From an uncultured Desulfovibrio sp. (GTDB lineage: Bacteria; Desulfobacterota; Desulfovibrionia; Desulfovibrionales; Desulfovibrionaceae): a stretch of DNA of 64,000 nucleotides. Of this stretch, positions 11,162 to 19,823 are shown piece after piece (the stretch's first letter is position 1; each line of letters starts with the position of its first letter). Below the pieces are notes generated by a model. That model saw nothing but the letters and a program-made list of their open reading frames with translations. It was not told the origin of the DNA and did not search any database. The stretch lies in NCBI GenBank assembly GCA_913063155.1, contig CAJXYU010000005.1, forward strand, positions 1 to 64,000, in the 5' to 3' direction. The position numbers and the translations under genes were made by a program.

Positions 11162-11977
11162 ATGGATATTCTCAAATCGCCGTTCATGTCGGATATGACC
11201 CGGATTTCCCGGGAGATTTATGCAAAAGGCTGGGGCGAGGCCAACGGGGGAAACATCTCTCTGCGAATTACGCCGGGGGAGATGCATGCCTACCTTCACT
11301 GCCTGACCTCAGGGCCGACCGTGGAGCTTTCAAAGGCTGTGCCGGAGCTGGCCGGCGACTACTTCCTGGTCACGGGCACCGGCGTGTTCTTTCGCAACGT
11401 CGCCGAATATCCCCACGAAAGCCTTGGGATTGTAAAAGTCAATGAAGACGGGGCTTCGTACACCGTCGTGTGGGGATATGCCAGCGGAGGTCGCCCCACC
11501 AGCGAATTGCCCACGCACCTGCCCGCCCACGCCACACGTAAGCGGGTAACCAACGGGGAGAGCAGGGTCGTGCTGCATACGCACGCCACCAATCTCATTG
11601 CTCTTTCCTTTGTCCTGCCGCTGGATACCAAGATCGTCTCCAGGGAGCTGTGGGAGATGATGAGCGAATGCGTGGTCCTTTTCCCGGAAGGGTTAGGGGT
11701 GATGAAATGGATGATGCCCGGCAGCGAGGAGATCGGGCAGGAAACCGCCAAGATGCTGGAGAAGCACGCCCTTGTCTTGTGGGCGCACCACGGCATCTTC
11801 GGTGCGGGAAAGAGCATGGATCAGGCCTTCGGGCTGATCGAGACCGCGGACAAGGCTGCGGAAATGCTTCTCAAGGTGATGGCTGCGGGAGGGAAAAAGC
11901 AGGCCATTGCCGCAGAGGAGCTCAAAGCGCTGGCCTCGACTTTTGGTTTGACCCCTATGGCGGGTGTTCTCGATTAG
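11162..11977 (+). CDS. rhaD: Rhamnulose-1-phosphate aldolase
   Basis: 271 residues, a class-II aldolase/adducin family member with the RhaD-specific segments GWGEANGGNISLRI near residue 22-35, VTGTGVFFRN, and the zinc-ligand motif HTHATN followed by a late HHGIFGAG. It cleaves L-rhamnulose-1-phosphate to dihydroxyacetone phosphate and L-lactaldehyde. GGGA precedes ATG 11162. It is third in the operon, about 40 nt after rhaA. No lactaldehyde dehydrogenase or reductase gene is seen in the locus, so lactaldehyde must be handled elsewhere. Confidence 0.95.
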   Translation: MDILKSPFMSDMTRISREIYAKGWGEANGGNISLRITPGEMHAYLHCLTSGPTVELSKAVPELAGDYFLVTGTGVFFRNVAEYPHESLGIVKVNEDGASYTVVWGYASGGRPTSELPTHLPAHATRKRVTNGESRVVLHTHATNLIALSFVLPLDTKIVSRELWEMMSECVVLFPEGLGVMKWMMPGSEEIGQETAKMLEKHALVLWAHHGIFGAGKSMDQAFGLIETADKAAEMLLKVMAAGGKKQAIAAEELKALASTFGLTPMAGVLD

Positions 11978-12030
11978 GAGGTGAATCTTTCGGGTGTGAG
12001 GAGCTGCAACCGAAGGAAGGAGGAATACCA

Positions 12031-12053
12031 TTGCCGGCTGGTGTGCCGGCCAA
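12031..12053 (+). other. Intercistronic hairpin before the rhamnose-binding protein gene
   Basis: TTGCCGGC and GCCGGCCAA pair with one bulge in the 103-nt gap between rhaD and the binding-protein gene. No T-run follows, so it is more likely a processing or stability element than a terminator. Confidence 0.35.
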
Positions 12054-12080
12054 CCCCCAAATTGTGAGGAGACGTGTGCT

Positions 12081-13079
12081 ATGCGCAAGAACATTTTCAC
12101 TCTGATCATGGCTTTTGTCCTGTTTGTCACGGCCGCCCCGGCCATGGCCAAGGATTTGAAAATCGCCCTGATCGTCAAGAACCTGGGCAACGGTTTTTTC
12201 GAAGCCTGTGACCGGGGAGCCCAGGAAGCGGCTCAGGAAATCGGCGGTATTGAGGTCATCTACACCGGGCCCACCACTCCCACGGCTGAAGGCCAGATCG
12301 AGATCATCCGGTCCCTCATCGCCCAGAAGGTCGACGGTATCATTATTTCCGCCAATGACCCGGATTCTCTCGTGACCATCACCAAGAAGGCCATGAGGCG
12401 CGGGATTCCGGTCATGTCTTTCGACTCCGGGGTGGCCGAAGCGGGCCGTGTTGTGCATATGGCTCCGTCGGATTCCCAGTTCATAGGCGAACAGCAGGTG
12501 GAGCTCATGGGACAGGCCATCGGATACAAGGGTGAATTCGCCGTCGTCAGCGCCTCCTCCCAGGCTACCAACCAGAACGAGTGGATCGGCTACATGAAGG
12601 ATGCCCTGGCCAAGAATCCCAAGTACAAGGACATGAAGCTTGTGGCCGTGACCTACGGCGACGACCAGACCGACAAGAGTTACCGCGAAGCCTTGGCCCT
12701 GATTCGTAAATATCCCAACCTGAAGGGTATCGAAGCTCCCACTTCCGTCGGTTTTCCGGCATCCGCCAAGGCGGTCATGGATGAAGGCAAGGTGGGCAGG
12801 ATTTTTGTGACCGGCCTGGGCCTGCCCTCGGAAGTCGCCGGCTACGTGAAGAAGGACGTGGTCAGGAATTTCGCCCTGTGGAACCCGGTCGACCTGGGCT
12901 ACAGTTCGGTATTCATCATGAAAGGCATCGTCGGCAAGGAGATCTCCGGCAAGAAAGGCGAAATGGTCAAGGCTGGCCGCATGGGCGAGATTTCCGTCCG
13001 TGACGGCGGTCTGATGGTCATGGGTGCTCCGTTTGTGTTCAACGCCGAGAACATCGACGATTGGTCTTCCGTTTTCTAA
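12081..13079 (+). CDS. rhaS: Rhamnose ABC transporter, periplasmic binding protein
   Basis: 332 residues. Signal peptide with cleavage near AMA-KD (residues 22-24), then a type-1 periplasmic binding fold of the ribose-binding class (IALIVKNLGNGFFEACDRGAQEAA, GIIISANDPDSL, MSFDSGV, ITGLGLP-like segment near 245). Position between the catabolic genes and an ATPase/permease set of the Rhizobium RhaSTPQ type assigns rhamnose as substrate. The symbol follows the Rhizobium usage, not the E. coli regulator RhaS. GAGGAG lies 9-10 nt before the ATG. A strong intercistronic stem-loop follows. Confidence 0.9.
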   Translation: MRKNIFTLIMAFVLFVTAAPAMAKDLKIALIVKNLGNGFFEACDRGAQEAAQEIGGIEVIYTGPTTPTAEGQIEIIRSLIAQKVDGIIISANDPDSLVTITKKAMRRGIPVMSFDSGVAEAGRVVHMAPSDSQFIGEQQVELMGQAIGYKGEFAVVSASSQATNQNEWIGYMKDALAKNPKYKDMKLVAVTYGDDQTDKSYREALALIRKYPNLKGIEAPTSVGFPASAKAVMDEGKVGRIFVTGLGLPSEVAGYVKKDVVRNFALWNPVDLGYSSVFIMKGIVGKEISGKKGEMVKAGRMGEISVRDGGLMVMGAPFVFNAENIDDWSSVF

Positions 13080-13096
13080 ACTGAAGCAAGGAAACA

Positions 13097-13170
13097 AATG
13101 CCCCGGGCGGGAATCTTTGAATAAGATTCCCGCCATTCCCGGATAGGCGAGCGAGGGGTGCCCGGGCATT
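13097..13170 (+). other. Two-tier stem-loop between binding protein and ATPase genes
   Basis: An inner perfect 12-bp stem GGCGGGAATCTT / AAGATTCCCGCC (13106-13117 with 13123-13134) has a 5-nt loop. It sits inside outer arms AATGCCC(C)GGGC near 13098 and GCCCGGGCATT ending near 13170, followed by TTT. Such elements after binding-protein genes commonly stabilise the upstream mRNA or partly terminate, giving more binding protein than membrane components. Structure is seen; function is inferred. Confidence 0.6.
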
Positions 13171-13205
13171 TTGCATCAATACTTTGAAGTATGCGGAGCG
13201 AAGAC

Positions 13206-14753
13206 ATGAGTCAGGTTCTTGTAGATCAAGAAACGACAACGCCGCTTCTTGAAGTGAAGGATATCACCAAGGAGTTTCCAGGCGTTCGCGCCCTTGACGG
13301 TGTGCGGCTGAAGATACGGGAGGGGGAAGTCCTGGCCCTTTTGGGCGAGAACGGCGCAGGCAAATCCACTCTCGTGAAGATTTTGACCGGGGTATATCAA
13401 CCCACGTCCGGGCAGGTTTTCAGGAATGGTCGTCCTGTGTCGTACACCAGCGCCCAGCAGGCCTGGGCGGACGGCATTGCGGCCATCCATCAAGAGACCA
13501 TCGCCTTCAGTGAGCTGTCCGTGACTGAAAACATTTTCATGGGCCATCCCATTACCAAGAAAGGCGGCCTGTTGGACTGGAAGCGCATGAATGAGGAGAC
13601 TCAGGCGCTGCTGGACCGGCTTGGGATCACCGATTTCATTCCCCAGACTTTGCTCAAGGACCTCAGCGTCGCCCAGAAGCACCTTGTGGAGGTGGCCAAG
13701 GCTCTTTCTCATGACGTGAGTATCTTGATCATGGACGAGCCGACGGCCGCGCTTTCCCAGAAGGAAGTGGAGGAGCTGTTTGTGATCGTGCGCAAGCTGC
13801 GGGACGAGGGCAAGGGCATCCTGTTCATCTCCCACCGTTTCGACGACATTTTTTCCATCGCCGATACCTTTGTCGTCTTCCGTGATGGCGACTTCGCCGG
13901 TGAAGGGCGTATCCAGGGCGTCGACGAAGACGATCTGGTTCGGATGATGGCGGGACGGTCCGTGGAGAAGGAATACCGTTCGCGCAAGACGGAAGCGGGT
14001 GAGCCCGTGCTTGTAGTGGATTCTCTTTGCCACCCGACGGAGTTCAAGGATATTTCATTCGAGCTTCGGCGCGGCGAGGTGCTTGGTTTTTACGGACTTG
14101 TGGGCTCGGGCCGGTCCGAGCTCATGCATGTGATTTTCGGCCTGAACAAAGCCTGTTCGGGGAGCATGACCCTGAACGGTGCGCCGTATCAGCCCGGAAA
14201 GCCGGAGGACGCCGTTTCCAATGGACTGGCCTATGTGCCGGAAGACCGTCAGGACTGTGGAGCGATCCTGCCCATGACCGTTGGGGAAAATATCACTTTG
14301 GCATCTCTCTCCAAGATCACCGGCGGGTTGCGTCTGAAGCCCGAAAAGGAAAACGAATTCGCCCGGCGGTATGCGAGCTTGCTCAAGCTCAAAGCCCACA
14401 GCCTGGATCAGATCGTCGGGACCCTGTCCGGCGGCAACCAGCAGAAGGTCGTCATCGGCAAGTGGCTGGGGGTCGACCCGGACGTGATCATCCTCGATGA
14501 ACCCACGAAGGGTATCGATGTCGGCGCCAAGGCCATGGTGCATTCGTTTGTGGCCGAATTGGTGGATTCGGGAATGTCCGTGATCCTGGTCTCTTCGGAA
14601 TTGCCTGAGGTGCTGGGCCTGGCCGACAGGATCGTGGTCATGCGCGAAGGGTTGATGTGCGCCACGCTGCAGACCGGCGATACCAACCAGGAAGAAGTGG
14701 TCGCTTTGGCCACGGGACTGAAAACAAAGCAGGACTCGTCATGCCCATGTTGA
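13206..14753 (+). CDS. rhaT: Rhamnose ABC transporter, double ATPase subunit
   Basis: 515 residues from ATG 13206 (GGAG 7 nt upstream; ATG 13191 in frame is less likely). It contains two ABC cassettes as in sugar importers of the ribose/rhamnose class. First cassette: Walker A GENGAGKST, signature LSVAQKHLVEVAKAL, Walker B LIMDEPTAAL. Second cassette: degenerate Walker A GLVGSGRSE, signature LSGGNQQKV, Walker B IILDEPTKGIDVG. It powers rhamnose import at the inner membrane face. Its last 13 nt overlap the first permease gene. Confidence 0.93.
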   Translation: MSQVLVDQETTTPLLEVKDITKEFPGVRALDGVRLKIREGEVLALLGENGAGKSTLVKILTGVYQPTSGQVFRNGRPVSYTSAQQAWADGIAAIHQETIAFSELSVTENIFMGHPITKKGGLLDWKRMNEETQALLDRLGITDFIPQTLLKDLSVAQKHLVEVAKALSHDVSILIMDEPTAALSQKEVEELFVIVRKLRDEGKGILFISHRFDDIFSIADTFVVFRDGDFAGEGRIQGVDEDDLVRMMAGRSVEKEYRSRKTEAGEPVLVVDSLCHPTEFKDISFELRRGEVLGFYGLVGSGRSELMHVIFGLNKACSGSMTLNGAPYQPGKPEDAVSNGLAYVPEDRQDCGAILPMTVGENITLASLSKITGGLRLKPEKENEFARRYASLLKLKAHSLDQIVGTLSGGNQQKVVIGKWLGVDPDVIILDEPTKGIDVGAKAMVHSFVAELVDSGMSVILVSSELPEVLGLADRIVVMREGLMCATLQTGDTNQEEVVALATGLKTKQDSSCPC

Positions 14754-15721
14754 ACAAACTGATACGTTCCCGCGAGGGACAACTGGTTATTTTCACTGCC
14801 GTGTTCTTTCTGGCCGTGGGGATTGTATCCCCCACGTTCCTGTCGTTCCAGACTGTGGATTCCATTCTCACCGACAGTGCCATTTTGATGATAATGGCTT
14901 CCGTACAGATGATGATTATCCTGACCCGAGGCATCGATTTGACCTTGGCGGCCAACATTGCTCTGAGCGGAATGGTCGCCGCCCTCATAGGCATGTATTG
15001 GCCCGAGACACCCTTATTTCTGGTCATCGGGGCCGCTGTGGCGTCAGGCCTGCTGCTGGGAGTGCTCAATGCGGTGTTCATCGCACTCCTGGGCATTCCG
15101 GCCATTGTGGTTTCTCTCGGGGCGATGACCGTCTATCGGGGGATGGTGTTCGTGCTTTCCGGCGGTCAGTGGGTGAACTCTCAGGAGATGTCCGCCGCTT
15201 TCCAGGCCTTTCCACTGAACCGAATGTTTGGTCTCACCAATCTTGCGGTCATCGGGATCGTCCTGACCATTCTCTTCATGATTCTGATGCGCCATACCCG
15301 TTTCGGGCGTGAGTTGTACGCCATCGGCGGAAACCCTGCGGCCACGGACTATGTGGGGATCAATACCAAAGCGCGGCTGTTTGCCGTATATGTTCTGGCC
15401 GGAACAGCAGGTGGACTATGCGGATATCTCTGGGTGGCGCGTTTCGCAATAGCCTATACGGAGATCGCGCTTGGTTTCGAGCTGCTCACTGTGGCGGCCT
15501 GCGTCATCGGCGGTGTTGGAATTGCCGGTGGCACGGGATCTGTCCTTGGGGCGGCTTTAGGAGCGTTATTTCTGGGCGTGTTGCAAAATGCCTTGCCGGT
15601 CATGGGTATCTCTCCCTTCTGGCAGATGGCGGTCTCCGGTCTGGCCATACTGGCAGCGGTGATTGTGAACTCACGTGGACGGCGCAAAAGAGGGCAGCAG
15701 ATCCTCAGGGTGAGTAATTAG
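14741..15721 (+). CDS. rhaP: Rhamnose ABC transporter permease
   Basis: 326-327 residues from ATG 14741, preceded by AGGA at a 6-nt spacing. It is a polytopic protein of the ribose/rhamnose permease family, with about eight to ten hydrophobic segments. The family signature follows the cytoplasmic loop FGRELYAIGGNPAATDYVGI, then GLCGYLWVARF and GGTGSVLGAALGALF. It overlaps the ATPase gene by 13 nt, indicating translational coupling, and is followed by a second permease, so the channel is probably a heterodimer. Confidence 0.92.
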   Translation: MPMLNKLIRSREGQLVIFTAVFFLAVGIVSPTFLSFQTVDSILTDSAILMIMASVQMMIILTRGIDLTLAANIALSGMVAALIGMYWPETPLFLVIGAAVASGLLLGVLNAVFIALLGIPAIVVSLGAMTVYRGMVFVLSGGQWVNSQEMSAAFQAFPLNRMFGLTNLAVIGIVLTILFMILMRHTRFGRELYAIGGNPAATDYVGINTKARLFAVYVLAGTAGGLCGYLWVARFAIAYTEIALGFELLTVAACVIGGVGIAGGTGSVLGAALGALFLGVLQNALPVMGISPFWQMAVSGLAILAAVIVNSRGRRKRGQQILRVSN

Positions 15722-15758
15722 GATTTTCAAATCGTTCTCCTGAATGGTGGAGGTTGTC

Positions 15759-16760
15759 ATGGAACAAGTTATCAAATCATATGAAATCCCGGACTCTTTG
15801 CCCCAGGGGCTTCTGGACAGGTTGCGCTCCCGCGAGGCGCTCCTGTTGCTGTTGTTGGGGCTTACTGTATTGATTAACAGTCTTCTTTCTCCGTATTTTT
15901 TAGATATTTACAATCTCGCTGACAGCACGCAGAATTTTTCCGAAAAGGGAATCATTGTTCTGAGCATGGCTCTGGTGATCATCGGCCAGGAGATCGACAT
16001 CTCCGTGGCGTCCATCATCGCACTCTCCGGTGTGCTTATGGGGGCGGCCGCGTCCTTCGGGTGCGGAACCGGCACTGTCGTGTTGGTCGGGCTCGCTTCC
16101 GGGACGTTGGCCGGAGCCTTGAACGGACTCTTGGTGACGCGCCTGGACCTTCCATCCATCATCGTGACCATAGGCACCATGTCCCTGTACAGGGGGATTG
16201 CATTCATTATTTTGGGGGACAGAGCCTACACGAGTTTTCCAGACGGGTTCCAAGCCATCGGGCAGGCCTACTTTTTCGATGACTTGGTACCGTCACAATT
16301 TATCGTTTTCGTGATGCTGGCCGCCGGTGTCTGGTATTTTCTGCACCACACCGTGTACGGCCGCAGGTTGTTCGCCATCGGCAACAACCCCACCGGCGCA
16401 AAATACAGCGGGATCCGGGTGGACAATTATCGTCTGGGGCTGCTGACTTTGAACGGATTCATGTCCGGCCTGGCCGCCATAATGCTGGTCTCGCGTATCG
16501 CCACCGCACGTCCGAACATGGCCCCGGGGTGGGAGTTGGAGATCATCACCATGACCATTCTGGGCGGGGTGAGCATTTTCGGCGGAATGGGCAAGATGCC
16601 TGGAGTGATCCTGGCTGTGTTGCTGATCGGTATGGTGCAGTTCGGAATGCAACTGAACAACATCCCCGGCGTGATCATGTCCATCTTTACCGGCGCGCTC
16701 CTGGTAGTTTCCCTGGTGTTACCCATTCTTCTGGGCAAGTTCTTCTCCGGGAGAAAATGA
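15759..16760 (+). CDS. rhaQ: Rhamnose ABC transporter permease, second subunit
   Basis: 333 residues from ATG 15759, chosen because GGTGGAGG lies 5 nt upstream. Multi-span inner-membrane protein of the same family as the preceding permease: GQEIDISVASIIALSG, the loop YGRRLFAIGNNPTGAKYSGI, and GGVSIFGGMGKMPGVIL are diagnostic. It pairs with the upstream permease, ATPase and binding protein to complete an importer of the Rhizobium RhaSTPQ type. Confidence 0.92.
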   Translation: MEQVIKSYEIPDSLPQGLLDRLRSREALLLLLLGLTVLINSLLSPYFLDIYNLADSTQNFSEKGIIVLSMALVIIGQEIDISVASIIALSGVLMGAAASFGCGTGTVVLVGLASGTLAGALNGLLVTRLDLPSIIVTIGTMSLYRGIAFIILGDRAYTSFPDGFQAIGQAYFFDDLVPSQFIVFVMLAAGVWYFLHHTVYGRRLFAIGNNPTGAKYSGIRVDNYRLGLLTLNGFMSGLAAIMLVSRIATARPNMAPGWELEIITMTILGGVSIFGGMGKMPGVILAVLLIGMVQFGMQLNNIPGVIMSIFTGALLVVSLVLPILLGKFFSGRK

Positions 16761-16816
16761 TTGCGTCACGGAAGGACGGTTCGTAAACAATATTATTGCA
16801 ACAAGTAGAGTATGAT

Positions 16817-17131
16817 ATGGAAAAGATAGCCTTCACTATGCAATTGAATCCCGGCCAGAGGGATGAATACAAACGGCGCCACGACGAGATTCAGGACGAT
16901 TTGAAAACCTTGCTGCTTCAGGCGGGGATTCGTGACTACAGTATTTTCCTGGATGAAAAGAACCACGTGCTGTTTGCCGTGCTGCGTCGTACAAAGAATC
17001 ACCATATGGATGAGTTGCCCTCGCATGAGGTAATGCGGCGCTGGTGGGAGTTCATGGCTCCGATCATGGAGACCCATGACACCAATGAGCCTGTTGTACA
17101 TCCTTTGGAAATGATGTTTCACATGGATTAG
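16817..17131 (+). CDS. rhaM: L-rhamnose mutarotase
   Basis: 104 residues from ATG 16817, the same length as E. coli RhaM; an in-frame TTG 21 nt upstream is less likely. The motif order is that of the family: MQLNPGQRDEYKRRHDEI with the catalytic-region histidine, DYSIFLDE, LFAVL and RRWWEFMAPIM ending HPLEMMFHMD. It interconverts alpha and beta anomers of L-rhamnose so that the isomerase is supplied. It is the last gene of the operon; no strong terminator is visible in the 60 bp before the convergent iron-sulfur gene. Confidence 0.93.
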   Translation: MEKIAFTMQLNPGQRDEYKRRHDEIQDDLKTLLLQAGIRDYSIFLDEKNHVLFAVLRRTKNHHMDELPSHEVMRRWWEFMAPIMETHDTNEPVVHPLEMMFHMD

Positions 17132-17192
17132 TTGTGGGAGTCGCTGTCTTGAAGTGACATACAACCCATTGATGCCGTAAGCTAAAAGAATC

Positions 17193-18242
17193 TCAGCCAT
17201 GCACCACTTGTATTTTCCTGGTGCAGATGGGGCAGTAGCCTTGGGAAGACAGGGCTGCGGATTGGGCATTGCAACGGCGGCATCGACCAACGGCTCCGTT
17301 GAACAATGTGATCGGGAAGGGAGCGGCGATGGTTTCGAGAGTAGGGTCGGCCTTTTTGAGAAAGCCGGGCATGCAGGCGCGGATGCAGGAGCTGCAATCA
17401 ATGCAGAGGCCCCCATTGAAGGTGAGGGAGCAGGAATCGTCTTTTCGCGTCAGCGACAAAGCCTTGGTTGGGCAGATTCGTGCGCAGGCGCCACAAGCGG
17501 TACAAGCGCCGTGTCCCTGGATGTTTCCGGCAACAAGGCCGTCTGGCAGCGGTCCCCGCGCCTTGAGAGCCCGAAGCAGCTTGGCCAGTCGGTTCCGTTT
17601 TCCCTTGTTCTGAGCGGGGCCGGTGTTTTTCCGCGTCTCGGGCTTTTCGGTACGCCCCCGGCCTCGTAGGAATCCGAAAAAATCCCTGCGTGAGACGGTC
17701 GCCGCGTCGGTCGACCCGGTAATGCGTTTCTCCACAGACTGCCGTTGGGAAATTGTGAACGGCTGAATTTTTGGCGCATCCGCCGAACTGGCGATAATGG
17801 CGTTCGCCAGTTCGACCGTTTGGCGGATCATTTTCCCATCATCTCCCTTGCCACAGAGACCGCAGTCCCCGCAAGTTAGGGTGGTGCTGGCCCTGCGCAT
17901 GAGCCAGAGCTCAAGCAGGGCATCCACCCCCAGGCTTGCGAGGCAGGCCCGAAGGGGCGTTGCGGTCTCATTCCCCTTGTGAGCGGTGTGGCAACTCAGG
18001 ACTTCGGGGCATTTCCCGTTTTTCCTGATTTGCTTCAACAGCGTTTCCTCGGCCGGGAAGGCCAGCGCCTCTGACGGGCACATAGAGGCGCAGGCCCCGC
18101 ATTCCCGGCACTTGTCGGCCCTGATGATGGGCCCGTTCTGCAGGATGATGGCGTCCGTGGGACAGGCTTCCGAACATAGCGCGCAACTGCCCCCGAGAGT
18201 TTCGGGACACAGCGACTTGGTGACGACGAGTGTTCGGTGCAT
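17193..18242 (-). CDS. Multi-cluster iron-sulfur protein with NapF-like C-terminal half
   Basis: 349 residues from ATG 18242. Four ferredoxin-type 4Fe-4S motifs are visible: Cys20/23/27 with Cys12, Cys45/48/51/55, Cys247/250/253/257 and Cys280/283/286/290. There are also Cys124/127/130 in a CGDCGLCG segment and a C-terminal zinc-ribbon-like set (Cys321/324/337/340). Residues 184-194 (SRRDFFGFLRG) look like a twin-arginine motif placed mid-protein, so the protein resembles a ferredoxin fused ahead of a NapF-like module. It starts 17 nt after torD, so the two are probably co-transcribed and serve maturation of, or electron flow to, the molybdoenzymes upstream. The role is inferred from context. 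Confidence 0.75.
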   Translation of the reverse strand: MHRTLVVTKSLCPETLGGSCALCSEACPTDAIILQNGPIIRADKCRECGACASMCPSEALAFPAEETLLKQIRKNGKCPEVLSCHTAHKGNETATPLRACLASLGVDALLELWLMRRASTTLTCGDCGLCGKGDDGKMIRQTVELANAIIASSADAPKIQPFTISQRQSVEKRITGSTDAATVSRRDFFGFLRGRGRTEKPETRKNTGPAQNKGKRNRLAKLLRALKARGPLPDGLVAGNIQGHGACTACGACARICPTKALSLTRKDDSCSLTFNGGLCIDCSSCIRACMPGFLKKADPTLETIAAPFPITLFNGAVGRCRRCNAQSAALSSQGYCPICTRKIQVVHG

Positions 18243-18259
18243 GGTGTGTCTTGCCCGCC

Positions 18260-18907
18260 TCAGGCTTGGGTGTCCTGCAGCAGTTTTCCTGCATGGTTGA
18301 GGGTTGCGTCGCATAGGAGGGCAACCGCGCCGTAAAAGGGAGCTTCAGCACGGTCTGCAACGGCATGCAGGAATTGGGGCGCCCACAAAGCGAGGTGGGC
18401 ATTCAGGAAATTCAGTGCGGCCGCGCCATGTTCGCGGGCGCTTTTATTGTCGTTGTTCTCGATGGTGTCAGCCATGCAGCCCAAAATGCCACCTAAAAAG
18501 GATACTTCAAGCCCTATGTGGTCATCGGGTTCGTGCTCGGAATTGGGAGCGACAAGGCCATATCGTGCGTACTGCTCCCGGACATCGAACATGGGGCCGT
18601 CGAAAAGCAGCCGGTCCTTGGTGATCCAGACCGATTCCCACAAAGGAATGGCGTTCGCCGGTCCTATGAACAATTCCATATATTCGGATGCCGGTTCGGC
18701 CAAGCTGGTTTCGGCGTAGCCTTCAAAATATGTTCTCAGAAATTCCAGGGCATCGGCGTCTTCCTTCGTCCGTGGTGTCAGAGGCCACTGGTCAAATACA
18801 TGGGCATCCTTGATCTGAACCATGAATGCATGGTCCGGGGCTTCAAGAAAGAGTCGTGCAAGAAAGTTCAGGGTCATGGCGCAAGCGCCGAATTTTTGTG
18901 CGTTCAT
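18260..18907 (-). CDS. TorD/DmsD-family molybdoenzyme chaperone
   Basis: 215 residues, all-helical in appearance, with the family hallmark EYMELFIGPANAIPLWESVW near residues 74-94 and DDHIGLEVSFLGGIL near 128-142. Such chaperones bind the Tat leader of DMSO-reductase-type subunits and hold them for cofactor insertion before export. Two Tat-dependent DmsA proteins are encoded just upstream on the same strand. It lies 47 nt after dmsC1, past a GC-rich hairpin without a T-run, so read-through from the dms operon is likely. Confidence 0.85.
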   Translation of the reverse strand: MNAQKFGACAMTLNFLARLFLEAPDHAFMVQIKDAHVFDQWPLTPRTKEDADALEFLRTYFEGYAETSLAEPASEYMELFIGPANAIPLWESVWITKDRLLFDGPMFDVREQYARYGLVAPNSEHEPDDHIGLEVSFLGGILGCMADTIENNDNKSAREHGAAALNFLNAHLALWAPQFLHAVADRAEAPFYGAVALLCDATLNHAGKLLQDTQA

Positions 18908-18920
18908 GGTCTCAATATAG

Positions 18921-18940
18921 CCCGGAGGCGAGCCTCCGGG
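18921..18940 (-). other. GC-rich hairpin after dmsC1
   Basis: CCCGGAGGC and GCCTCCGGG form a perfect 9-bp stem with a 2-nt nominal loop. The minus-strand continuation CTATATTG lacks a T-run, so it may protect the dms mRNA or attenuate expression of torD instead of ending transcription. The same hairpin follows dmsC2 at 23132-23151. Confidence 0.55.
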
Positions 18941-18954
18941 CCTTTGTTGCTATG

Positions 18955-19821
18955 TTAGATGCCGATACGCATGTAGGTTCCGTAGAACATGAGCCTGCCG
19001 ATGATTTCACCTGCCAGCACCAGGGCAAGGGCGCAGAGTGCGGGGCTGGCGATGAGTTTGATCTGCTTGGTTCCCATGGCTTTGAGTGCGAACCAGCTGA
19101 AGAGGCCGATGCCCGCACAGACCATGACGATCCAGGCCACAAGGCCGTCGACGCCCTTGTCGGCGACCATATGCAGGGCGTTCATGCCGTAATTGTCGGT
19201 GTTGTTCAGGGCGATCATGCTCAGGACGATGCCGATGAACTTGAGGGCGAGGCCGACCAGGGCAGAAACGCAGAACACTCCGGCCATGGAAGAACAGGAC
19301 TCGGCATTCTTGGCGGAGCGGTTTTCCAGGCTGCCGATCAGGCCGCAGGCAACCGATCCGGAAAGCAGCATGGTGCCGAAGAATCCGAAGGTGGTGGCAA
19401 TGGAATTCCAGACCGGGACCGTGGGAAGCAGGTAGACCCTGGTCATGATGAATACTGCTCCGAGTCCGACCACGATGGAAGCGATCGCCAATGGGGTAGC
19501 TCCTTTTTCAGGAGCCTTACGCCTTTGTAACACCAGCAGCAGGATAACCGCAAAGAAGCATCCCACCACGAGGATTTCACGGCTGAGCCAGGACGAACCC
19601 AGGTTCAGGATGGTGAAAACGCTGTGCAGCGGAGTACCCAGGTGTGTCAGGGAGAAGAGCAGGCCCAATGCGGTCAGCGCGCAGGCTGCGGGGGCCTGCC
19701 ATTTCAGGTGCGCCCCACTGTTTTTCAACAGAAGCCGGGTGAACTCGGAAATGACGACAATCCCCACAGCGGCTTGTGTGAGGACGGTGAAGAGTACGAG
19801 ACTCCATTCACTGGAAAACAT
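18955..19821 (-). CDS. dmsC: DMSO-reductase-type membrane anchor, copy 1
   Basis: 288 residues with about eight hydrophobic spans, matching DmsC: N-terminal EWSLVLFTVLTQAAVG, SLTHLGTPLHSVFTILNLGSSWLSREI with the conserved quinol-site histidine region, and ARVYLLPTVPVWN-like RVYLLPTVPVWN. It anchors the catalytic pair to the membrane and oxidises menaquinol. It starts 2 nt after dmsB1, so translation is coupled. The encoded protein is identical to that of the second copy at 23166-24032, although the partner subunits differ. Confidence 0.92.
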   Translation of the reverse strand: MFSSEWSLVLFTVLTQAAVGIVVISEFTRLLLKNSGAHLKWQAPAACALTALGLLFSLTHLGTPLHSVFTILNLGSSWLSREILVVGCFFAVILLLVLQRRKAPEKGATPLAIASIVVGLGAVFIMTRVYLLPTVPVWNSIATTFGFFGTMLLSGSVACGLIGSLENRSAKNAESCSSMAGVFCVSALVGLALKFIGIVLSMIALNNTDNYGMNALHMVADKGVDGLVAWIVMVCAGIGLFSWFALKAMGTKQIKLIASPALCALALVLAGEIIGRLMFYGTYMRIGI

Positions 19822-19823
19822 GA

